A stretch of DNA of 64,000 bases from assembly GCF_000720255.1 (NCBI RefSeq), contig NZ_JOJE01000002.1, positions 62,001 through 126,000 on the forward strand, given 5' to 3'. The stretch is from Streptomyces griseus subsp. griseus (lineage in GTDB: Bacteria; Actinomycetota; Actinomycetes; Streptomycetales; Streptomycetaceae). This document shows, piece after piece, positions 52,003 to 58,948 of this stretch; position 1 is the first letter of the stretch, and each line of letters opens with the position of its first letter. The translations under genes were made by a program, and so were the position numbers. The notes under the pieces were generated by a model. That model was not told the DNA's origin. It searched no databases and saw only the letters and a list, made by a program, of their open reading frames with translations.

Positions 52003-53121
52003 TCAAGCCCCCTGCCGAAACCGCGTGGTCCGATGCACAGGATCCGTATCGATCTTCGGAATCACGTGCTCCCCGATCAACCGAATCGTCTGCAACGTCT
52101 CCTCCTTCGGCACCCCCACCGGCAACCCGAAGCTCAGCTGGTCCGCCCCCGCCTGCTCCCACCGCTTGCACTGCGTCAGCACCTCCGCCGGATCGCCGCA
52201 GATCAAGAGCTCCTCGGAGATGAGCAGTTCGATGAACTCCTCGTTGTACTCGGGCAGTGTCTCCGGCCAGACGGGGAACCCCTCGGGCCGCGGGAACGTG
52301 TCGTGGTACCGGAACACCAGCGACGGCAGGTAGTGCAGCCCGCCGTTCACCGCGATCCGCACCGCCTCCTCGTGCGTGGGCGCGCAGATCGCCGTCGTCG
52401 TCACCATCACGTTGTCGTTGACGAAGTCCCCGACCGGCTCGGCGTTCACCACGGCCGTCTTGTACTGCTCGAGCACCCACTCCATGTCGGAGACCTTCTG
52501 CACACTGAACCCGAGCACCCCGAGCCCCTTGCGGGCAGCCATCGCGTACGACGGCGGCGACCCGGCCGCGTACCACATCGCCGGGTGGGACTTCCCGTAC
52601 GGCTTGGGCAGCACCTTCCTCGGCGGGAGCTGCCAGTGCTTGCCGCGGAATCCCACGTACTCGTCCTGGAGCCACATCTTGGGGAACTCCGCGATGGTCT
52701 CCTCCCAGATCTCCTTGGTGTAGTTCATATCGGTCACGCCCGGTATGAACCCGAGGATCTCGTGGGACCCCGCGCCCCGCCCGCTGCCGAACTCGAAGCG
52801 GTTGCCGGAGAGGTGGTCGAGCATGGCGACCTTCTCGGCGACCTTCACGGGGTGGTTGACCTGGGCCAGTGGGTTGAAGATCCCGGAGCCGAGGTGGATC
52901 CGTTCCGTGGCGTGCGCCAGGTAGCCGAGGAAGACGTCGTTGGCGGAGAGGTGGGAGTACTCCTCCAGGAAGTGGTGCTCCGACGCCCAGGCGTACTTGA
53001 AGCCCGAGCGGTCCGCCTCGATGACGTACTCGGTCTCCTCCATCAGCGCCTTGTGCTCGGCCAGCGGGTCGGTCTCGGCGCGCTTGCCCACGTATCCCTG
53101 TACAAAGAGCCCGAATTCCAA
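52003..53121 (-). CDS. LLM-class flavin- or F420-dependent monooxygenase/oxidoreductase
   Basis: A 372-residue luciferase-like protein: MEFGLFVQGYVG, FKYAWASEHHFLEEYSHLSANDVFLGYLA, FNPLAQVNHPVKVAEKVAMLDHLSGNRFEFGSGRGAG. This pattern (ASEHH, VAMLDHLS) is nearer the FMN-type luciferase alpha-like group than the TIGR03619 group at 41 and 56 kb. It follows the SDR gene by 98 bp, and two TetR-type palindromes lie in that gap, so it has its own regulated promoter. Confidence 0.87.
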   Translation of the reverse strand: MEFGLFVQGYVGKRAETDPLAEHKALMEETEYVIEADRSGFKYAWASEHHFLEEYSHLSANDVFLGYLAHATERIHLGSGIFNPLAQVNHPVKVAEKVAMLDHLSGNRFEFGSGRGAGSHEILGFIPGVTDMNYTKEIWEETIAEFPKMWLQDEYVGFRGKHWQLPPRKVLPKPYGKSHPAMWYAAGSPPSYAMAARKGLGVLGFSVQKVSDMEWVLEQYKTAVVNAEPVGDFVNDNVMVTTTAICAPTHEEAVRIAVNGGLHYLPSLVFRYHDTFPRPEGFPVWPETLPEYNEEFIELLISEELLICGDPAEVLTQCKRWEQAGADQLSFGLPVGVPKEETLQTIRLIGEHVIPKIDTDPVHRTTRFRQGA

Positions 53122-53145
53122 GGCGGTTCACCGTCCCCAGTTGTT

Positions 53146-53162
53146 TCTGACTGGTCGTCAGA
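53146..53162. promoter_or_regulatory. TetR-type palindrome, site B
   Basis: TCTGAC (53146-53151) and GTCAGA (53157-53162) with a five-base centre, 25-41 bp upstream of the LLM start. Same consensus as sites A, D and E. Confidence 0.65.
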
Positions 53163-53208
53163 TTCGCTTCCCGCCGACTGTGGCACCGGGCCCGTGGACC
53201 GTCAATAG

Positions 53209-53223
53209 CTGACTGCCCGTCAG
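53209..53223. promoter_or_regulatory. TetR-type palindrome, site C
   Basis: CTGAC (53209-53213) and GTCAG (53219-53223) with a five-base centre. It overlaps the stop codon of the SDR gene and lies 63 bp from site B. Confidence 0.5.
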
Positions 53224-53990
53224 ATGACGCTGACCCCCGCCAGCCAGCCCCCGTCGATCACGAAGGGCTGCCCGGTGATGTAGGAGGAGTCGTCGGAGGT
53301 GAGGAAGAGCGCGAGCCTGGCCACCTCCTCCGGCCTGCCGACCCGGCCCAGCGGTACGAGCCCGCGGTACAGCTCGTCCAGGGCCCGCGAGGTCTCCTCG
53401 GTCCCCATGGAAGGGTCGAGCAGTGCCGGGTTGGACATCGCGGTATCGATGGCGCCGGGGCACATGGCGTTGACGCGCACTTCCCGGTGGGCCAACTCCA
53501 GCGCGGCGACCCGGGTGAGGCCGACGATCGCGTGCTTGGTCGCCGCGTAGGCGCCCACGGCCGCCATCCCGGTCATCCCGGTGTACGAGGCGGTGTTGAC
53601 GATCGTGCCGCCGTGCTCCATCTCCGGCGCCACGGTCCTGACACCGAGGAAGCAGCCGACCTGGTTGACCCGTACGACCTCCATGAACTCGTCGAGGGGG
53701 GTGTCGACGAGGGCGTTGAAGCGCAGGATGCCGGCGTTGTTGACGAGTCCGTCGACATGACCGTACGCGTCCTTGGCGGCGGTGACCGCGGCCCGCCAGT
53801 CGCCCTCCTCCCCCACGTCGAGGTGGACGTACAGCGCGCCCAGTTCCTTCGCGAGGGCCTCGCCCTGTTCGTCGAGGACGTCGGCGACGACAACGCGCGC
53901 GCCCTCCGCCGTGAACAGGCGCGCCTCCTGCTCCCCCTGCCCGCGCGCGGCACCGGTGACGATGACGACACGGCCGTCCAGCTTGCCCAT
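53220..53990 (-). CDS. SDR-family oxidoreductase, first gene of the catabolic operon
   Basis: A 256-residue classical SDR: VTGAARGQGEQEARLF (cofactor Gly motif), ADVLDE (NAD preference), VNNAGI, NTASYTGMTG (catalytic Ser), YAATKHAIVG (Tyr, Lys), CPGAIDTAM. It resembles 3-alpha/20-beta-hydroxysteroid dehydrogenase-like enzymes, but substrate cannot be read from sequence. The operator at 54034-54054 lies 44-64 bp upstream of the ATG. Confidence 0.92.
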   Translation of the reverse strand: MGKLDGRVVIVTGAARGQGEQEARLFTAEGARVVVADVLDEQGEALAKELGALYVHLDVGEEGDWRAAVTAAKDAYGHVDGLVNNAGILRFNALVDTPLDEFMEVVRVNQVGCFLGVRTVAPEMEHGGTIVNTASYTGMTGMAAVGAYAATKHAIVGLTRVAALELAHREVRVNAMCPGAIDTAMSNPALLDPSMGTEETSRALDELYRGLVPLGRVGRPEEVARLALFLTSDDSSYITGQPFVIDGGWLAGVSVI

Positions 53991-54033
53991 GCGGGGCCCC
54001 CTTCACATCGGTGGGCACAGCATCGTACCGCCG

Positions 54034-54054
54034 TATCTGACGATGTGTCAGATA
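54034..54054. promoter_or_regulatory. TetR-type palindrome, site D
   Basis: TATCTGAC (54034-54041) and GTCAGATA (54047-54054) form an 8-5-8 perfect palindrome, the longest of the set. It is upstream of the SDR gene, and 130 bp before the rightward secreted-protein genes. Confidence 0.75.
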
Positions 54055-54183
54055 GCGTGCTCCGATTGCACAAGCACACAGCAAGTGACTTGCAGGTAGG
54101 GACATTTGACTCTGTCGGCCCGCCAGGAGGACTCCAATAATCCCCCACGGAGAAGTAAAGCCACCCCCAAGGACGGAGCAGGT

Positions 54184-54918
54184 ATGGCCAAGCGGAGACT
54201 GAAGAACAGGAAGGTCAGGTTCGTTGCGATCGGCGCCGCACTGGCCACCGGCGGAGGGATCGTCGCCCTGCTTCCCTCGGCGAACGCGGCCGACGACAAG
54301 ACGCCCGAGCAGATCATGACGATGTGCGAGAGGTCAGCGGTCGTCAACGGCAAGCAGCGCTCGGTGCGCGACTTCGACGGAGGCTTCGCGGACGGATTCC
54401 AGGCGGACAACTGCGATTTCGTGGAGACGAAGTTCGAGACCTTCGACGGCCCCACCGAGAAGGCGTCGATCGACTTCCCGAACTGCGAGCCGGCCGCCAC
54501 CGACGCGGCGAAGGTGTCCGTCACCTGGTCGTCCACCGCGGCCCAGGGAGAGGGAAAGTACACGGTGACCCAACAGGGCGGCGGCGGAGGTCTGTTCGGG
54601 GCGCTGAGCGGGTCCTGGGTGAAACACAAGGGAACCCTGGACATGACCGTGAAGTCGGCGACCGCGGGCGCGACGGAACAGCGGGAGGTGCCGGTCGGCA
54701 AGGTGCTCCACATGGAGTTCACGCCGAAGATGCAGCGCATGACCGGCGAATGGCGGGTGCGGATCGACGCCCGTGAGGCGACGACCACCACCAACGCCAC
54801 CCCCGAGCGGAACTTCGTCGCGCCGGAGGTCGTCGAGGGACCCGTGGTCCTGCCGGGCGCGGCCGGGGCGCCCGGTGTCGTGGACGGCACGTCCAAGGCG
54901 GTCCTGGAGGACTGCTGA
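54184..54918 (+). CDS. Secreted four-cysteine protein A, possible aerolysin-like fold
   Basis: A 244-residue protein with a signal peptide (KRRLKNRK, hydrophobic core, cleavage near NAADD). Cysteines are at 48, 77, 101 and 244. NCDFVETKF-x(5)-GP and FPNC align with the protein encoded next door, so the two look like diverged paralogues. A long Ser/Thr/Gly-rich amphipathic region (about 109-165) and a VPVGKVLHMEFTPKMQRMTGEW segment recall the ETX/MTX2-aerolysin pore-forming architecture; this is inference. GGAGCAGGT precedes the ATG. It forms an operon with the next gene (61 bp gap). Confidence 0.7.
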   Translation: MAKRRLKNRKVRFVAIGAALATGGGIVALLPSANAADDKTPEQIMTMCERSAVVNGKQRSVRDFDGGFADGFQADNCDFVETKFETFDGPTEKASIDFPNCEPAATDAAKVSVTWSSTAAQGEGKYTVTQQGGGGGLFGALSGSWVKHKGTLDMTVKSATAGATEQREVPVGKVLHMEFTPKMQRMTGEWRVRIDAREATTTTNATPERNFVAPEVVEGPVVLPGAAGAPGVVDGTSKAVLEDC

Positions 54919-54979
54919 CCCGGTGGTGCCACGGCAGCGCACAACCCACTCGACACACGGCCCCATGAAAGAGACCAGG

Positions 54980-55780
54980 ATGACCACCCCCACACCCGCC
55001 CCCCGCCCCAGAAGCCACCGCGGCAAGAAGAAGCGGATCAGCCTCGCCCTGGCCCCGGTGGCCGCCCTCGCGGTGATCGTGCCGCTGATGAACCAGGCCG
55101 GTGCCGCCACCCCGTCCGAGGTCACCTCGGACTGTGCCGCGGACTCCGAGAAGTTGGAGAACTGCGAGTTCGTCGACGTCCAGTTCAAGGCGAACAGCCT
55201 CGGGCCCAACCAGCGCGTTTCCCCTGTGACCGAGAACTGCGGAACGACGACCGCGGCGACGAGCACCTTCAATGTGAGCACGTCCGTCACCAGGACCATT
55301 CAGCTGGAGGACGGATTCACCGCAGGCGCCGACACCAAGCTGGGAAACTCCTTCTTCGAGATCGGCCTGAAGTTCAGCACCTCGGAAATCAACATCACAC
55401 GCGACGACAAGACCACCGGCCTCGCGTTCAGCCGCTCCGACACCGTGCAGCCGGACAGCGTCGGCTTCTTCATGTGGTCGGCCAAGCGCACCGATGTGAG
55501 CGGATTCCTGAAGGCCACCTACAAGGAGGCCCAGGACGGCCAGAAGGTGTTCTTCGCGCCGAGCGAGGGCGGGAAGACGGTCCATGTCTTCTACCCGCAG
55601 ATCCTGCGGAACGGAACTCCGGACGGCCGTCTCTGGCTCCGCAACGTGAAGTGCGGAACTCCCGAGGCCAACGGAATCCAGAACTCGGCGAAGAGCCTGC
55701 GGGCGGAACCGGGATTCGGTGAGGGCGGCGACAAAGTCACCGACGTGGAGATCCCGCAGGCGGACATACCGGCGCCGTAG
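54980..55780 (+). CDS. Secreted four-cysteine protein B, possible aerolysin-like fold
   Basis: A 266-residue protein with a basic N-terminus (RGKKKR), hydrophobic segment and cleavage near AGAAT. Cysteines are at 52, 62, 87 and 225. NCEFVDVQF-x(5)-GP and TENC mirror protein A. TTAATSTFNVSTSVTRTI and the later FSTSEINIT and VQPDSVGFFMWSAKR have the alternating polar/hydrophobic strands of beta-pore-forming stems. ATG 54980 has GAGACCAGG upstream; ATG 54965 is possible. The downstream LuxR gene converges with 4 bp between stops. Function unknown. Confidence 0.7.
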   Translation: MTTPTPAPRPRSHRGKKKRISLALAPVAALAVIVPLMNQAGAATPSEVTSDCAADSEKLENCEFVDVQFKANSLGPNQRVSPVTENCGTTTAATSTFNVSTSVTRTIQLEDGFTAGADTKLGNSFFEIGLKFSTSEINITRDDKTTGLAFSRSDTVQPDSVGFFMWSAKRTDVSGFLKATYKEAQDGQKVFFAPSEGGKTVHVFYPQILRNGTPDGRLWLRNVKCGTPEANGIQNSAKSLRAEPGFGEGGDKVTDVEIPQADIPAP

Positions 55781-55784
55781 GTTC

Positions 55785-56438
55785 TCACATGCGAAGCACG
55801 GGCGCGGCGGGCGTGGCTCCGAGCCAGCGCAGGACCGCGCCCGTGCTGCCGCGGGCGTCGAGTTTGGCGTAGATGTTGCTGAGGTTGTTGCGGACGGTCT
55901 TCTCGCTCAGCCGCAACCGCAGGCTGATCTCCTGCGCCCCCAGGCCGGTCGACAGCAGCTCCATGATCTGGCGTTCGCGCGGTGAGAGCAGCGCGCGCAG
56001 CCGTTCGAGGGCGTCACCGGCCGTGGGCATGCGGCGGGCGCCCTCACGCAGGGCGGCGCAGGCGGTCGGCGAGAGGTAGGTGTGCCCGACGGTGGCCGCC
56101 ATCACGGCCGACGACAGCATGTGGGTGCAGTAGTCGCCCTCGACGAGGTAGCCCGCGCCGCCCCGGAACACCTCGACCACCGCCTCGGTGTCCTCACTGG
56201 GGCTGATGACGATCACCGGGACGCTCCGCTCGCCCAGCGCCTCCAGCAGCTCCGGGACGGACCGCGAGGGCTCCTCGCACAGCAGCAGGACCACATCGAC
56301 GGTCTCGGGGACGCGGAAGGGCGGGGTCAGGTACTCGGCCCGGCCCACGTAACGGTCGTCCGGGGACGGCCAGTCGGCGTGCGGCCACTCGCCGTCGGCG
56401 CAGGCGAGGGCGATGGAGAGTCGTTGGGAGGATCGCAC
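55785..56438 (-). CDS. Orphan NarL/LuxR-type regulator with degenerate receiver
   Basis: A 217-residue protein. The C-terminus is a LuxR helix-turn-helix (LSPRERQIMELLSTGLGAQEISLRLRLSEKTVRNNLSNIYAKL). The N-terminal 125 residues follow a receiver fold (VPVIVISPSEDTEAVVEVFRGGAGYLVEGD), but the phosphoacceptor position reads VDVVLLLCEEP where NarL has an Asp, so classical phosphorylation is unlikely. No histidine kinase gene is adjacent. It converges on the two secreted-protein genes and may or may not control them. Confidence 0.85.
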   Translation of the reverse strand: MRSSQRLSIALACADGEWPHADWPSPDDRYVGRAEYLTPPFRVPETVDVVLLLCEEPSRSVPELLEALGERSVPVIVISPSEDTEAVVEVFRGGAGYLVEGDYCTHMLSSAVMAATVGHTYLSPTACAALREGARRMPTAGDALERLRALLSPRERQIMELLSTGLGAQEISLRLRLSEKTVRNNLSNIYAKLDARGSTGAVLRWLGATPAAPVLRM

Positions 56439-56532
56439 TGCACGTGCCCTTCCGCCGGAACCACCACGTCCGTACGTTCGTACATACGCGGCTCGGCGTG
56501 GACATGTTCAAACGTTCAAGAAGAGCCGTCGC

Positions 56533-57465
56533 TCAGCGGGACGTGTCGAGCAGCGGGCTCACCTCCGCGCCGAACCGGGCCATCTGGTCGGTGAGTTCGG
56601 TACGACTGCGACAGCGGAAGCGCACCTGGATCTGGTCCACGCCCATCGCCGCGTAGGCGCGCAGCGACTCGGCGAGTGCCTCCGGCGGCCCGGAGAGGGT
56701 ACGGCGGCCCACGTCCCAGTCGGGGGTGCCGACGTAGAGCGGCTCGGTGATGGCGCCGATCGTGAACGGCTCGCCCTCGTCACCGCGCAGCCGCCGGATG
56801 GTCTCGATCTGCGCGGGCAGCCGGTCCCTCGGGTCGCCCTGGGGCAGCCAGCCATCCCCCTTGAGCGCGGCCCGGCGCACGGCGGCCGGGGAGGATCCGC
56901 CGACCCACAGGGGCACCCGCGCCTGGGCGGGCCGCGGCCGCTGTCCGAGGTCCTCGAAGTCGTACAGCTTGCCGTGGTGGGAGGGGAACTCCTCCTCTCC
57001 CAGCGCGGCGCGCAGCGCGTCGATCGTCTCGTCGAGTACCGCGCCCCGCCGCTCGAAGTCCACCCCCAGCGTCTCGAACTCCTCCCTCACGTGCCCCGCC
57101 CCCACCCCGAGGATCAGGCGGCCGCTCGCGAGATGGTCGAGGGTGGCGTACTGCTTGGCGGTGACCAGCGGGTGGCGCAGGCCGACGATCGCCACGTGAC
57201 TGAGCAGGCGGACGCGTTCGGTGACGGCCGCGAGGTGGGCCAGGGTGGCCACGGGGTCGTACCAGACCGTACTCATCGCGGGCGCGAGACGGCGCGGAAT
57301 CGCGACGTGGTCGCAGCAGGCGACGTAGGCGAAGCCGGCCCGGTCGGCGGCGCGGGCGAGGGCGACGAGGTCGTCGGGGCCCGCGCCGGCCTCCCAGGGT
57401 TCGGCGTAGATCGTCGACTGGGACTGGACGGGGAGCTGGATGCCGTAGGCGAGGCCGGGGCTCAC
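56533..57465 (-). CDS. LLM-class, probably F420-dependent oxidoreductase
   Basis: A 310-residue luciferase-like protein: YGIQLPVQSQ, ALARAADRAGFAYVACCDHVAIPR, VTERVRLLSHVAIVGLRHPLVTAKQYATLDHLASGRLILGVGAGHVREEFETLGVDFERRG. The VGAGHVREEFEALG-type stretch is typical of TIGR03619/F420 LLM enzymes. GTG at 57465 overlaps the stop of the amidohydrolase, so the two are coupled and likely act on the same substrate. Confidence 0.88.
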   Translation of the reverse strand: MSPGLAYGIQLPVQSQSTIYAEPWEAGAGPDDLVALARAADRAGFAYVACCDHVAIPRRLAPAMSTVWYDPVATLAHLAAVTERVRLLSHVAIVGLRHPLVTAKQYATLDHLASGRLILGVGAGHVREEFETLGVDFERRGAVLDETIDALRAALGEEEFPSHHGKLYDFEDLGQRPRPAQARVPLWVGGSSPAAVRRAALKGDGWLPQGDPRDRLPAQIETIRRLRGDEGEPFTIGAITEPLYVGTPDWDVGRRTLSGPPEALAESLRAYAAMGVDQIQVRFRCRSRTELTDQMARFGAEVSPLLDTSR

Positions 57466-58739
57466 CGGGCACCGCCGCCCGGCCACAGGCCCTCCGGGGT
57501 GAGCCCCAGCAGGCGGATCGCGTTGCCGCGGACGATGCGTTCCACGACCTCGGCGGGCAGATGGCCCATCTGCGCCTCGCCGACCTCGCGCGACTTGGGC
57601 CAGGTGGAGTCGGAGTGGGGGTAGTCGGTCTCGTAGAGGACGTTCCCGACGCCGATGGAGTCGAGGTTCCTGAGCCCGAAGGCGTCGTCGAAGAAGCAGC
57701 CGTAGACGTGCTCGGCGAAGAGTTCGGAGGGCGGCCGGTGCACCTTGTCGGCGACTCCGCCCCAGGCCCGGTTCTCCTCCCACACCACGTCCGCGCGTTC
57801 CAGGATGTACGGGATCCAGCCGATCTGGCCCTCCGCGTACATGACCTTCAGGCCGGGGAAGCGTTCGAACTTGCCGCTCATCAGCCAGTCGACCATCGAG
57901 AAGCAGCAGTTGGCGAAGGTGATGGTGGACCCGACGGCGGGCGGGGCGTCGGCGGAGGTGGAGGGCATACGGCTGCTCGAGCCGATGTGCATGGCGATGA
58001 CGGTGCCGGTCTCGTCGCAGGCGGCGAGGAAGGGGTCCCAGTCGTCGGTGTGGACGGAGGGCAGGCCGAGATGCGGGGGTATCTCGGAGAAGGCGACGGC
58101 GCGTACGCCGCGTTCGGCGTTGCGGCGGACCTCCGCCGCCGCGAGTTCGGCGTCCCACAGAGGGATGAGGGTGAGCGGGACGAGACGCCCGTGGGCGTCC
58201 GGGCCGCACCACTCCTCCACCATCCAGTCGTTGTAGGCCCGGACGCACAGCAGGCCCAGCTCGTGGTCGGCGGCCTCGGTGAAGGTCTGGCCGCAGAAGC
58301 GGGGGAAGGTCGGGAAGCACAGGGCCGACTGGACGTGGTTGACGTCCATGTCGGCGAGGCGCTGCGGGACGTCGTACGACCCCGGGCGCATCTGCTCGTA
58401 GGTGATGACCTCCAGCCGGATCTCGTCCCGGTCGTAACCGACGGCGGTGTCGAGGCGGGTCAGGGGGCGGTGCAGGTCCTCGTAGACCCACCAGTCGCCG
58501 ACCGGTCCGTCGTCGCCGGGGCTGCCCATGACGGGCTTGAAGCGGCCGCCGAGGAAGGTCATCTCCTTCAGCGGGGCGCGCACGATCCGGGGGCCGGTGT
58601 CCCGGTACTTCTTCGGGAGGCGGTCCTGCCAGACGTTCGGTGGCTCAACGGTGTGGTCGTCGACGGAGATGATCTTCGGAAGCGGGGCGGAGATGCTCTC
58701 CGCGAGGGGGGCGCGGGTCTCCGCGGGCTCGGTCTCCAT
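57462..58739 (-). CDS. Amidohydrolase-2 family metal-dependent hydrolase or decarboxylase
   Basis: A 425-residue TIM-barrel protein: IISVDDHTVEPPNVW (first metal motif, H-T variant), CFPTFPRFCGQTF, IAMHIGSSSRMPS (His ligand), YETDYPHSDSTWP (late Asp). It belongs to the ACMSD-like amidohydrolase-2 branch, which hydrolyses or decarboxylates ring-cleavage products. The ATG at 58739 follows a TetR-type palindrome by 22 bp, and the gene is coupled to a downstream LLM enzyme. Confidence 0.88.
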   Translation of the reverse strand: METEPAETRAPLAESISAPLPKIISVDDHTVEPPNVWQDRLPKKYRDTGPRIVRAPLKEMTFLGGRFKPVMGSPGDDGPVGDWWVYEDLHRPLTRLDTAVGYDRDEIRLEVITYEQMRPGSYDVPQRLADMDVNHVQSALCFPTFPRFCGQTFTEAADHELGLLCVRAYNDWMVEEWCGPDAHGRLVPLTLIPLWDAELAAAEVRRNAERGVRAVAFSEIPPHLGLPSVHTDDWDPFLAACDETGTVIAMHIGSSSRMPSTSADAPPAVGSTITFANCCFSMVDWLMSGKFERFPGLKVMYAEGQIGWIPYILERADVVWEENRAWGGVADKVHRPPSELFAEHVYGCFFDDAFGLRNLDSIGVGNVLYETDYPHSDSTWPKSREVGEAQMGHLPAEVVERIVRGNAIRLLGLTPEGLWPGGGAR

Positions 58740-58760
58740 GAAAGTCACGGTAGCGCTGAT

Positions 58761-58775
58761 CTGACGACCCGTCAG
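58761..58775. promoter_or_regulatory. TetR-type palindrome, site E
   Basis: CTGACG (58761-58766) and CGTCAG (58770-58775) flank ACC, matching site A in arms and spacing. It lies 22-36 bp upstream of the amidohydrolase ATG. Confidence 0.7.
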
Positions 58776-58948
58776 GAACCTGGGACTGTTCGGGTCTGTG
58801 CGGACATGTGCGGAGACCGTGTGAGGGGGTTGTGGCATCCCGCGCGTCCGGCTGTGCCCTGCCTGTGATCGGTGTCTCGCCCGGCTGACGGGTCTGCCAT
58901 GGACAAGGCAAACTGGCGTAGTAGTTGAGGATGCCTAGGGGGACCCCG

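Noticed and set aside
49909..53208. 1099-codon frame antisense to the catabolic operon
   Set aside because: Shadow of three well-supported genes; Arg/Pro/His-rich with no domains.
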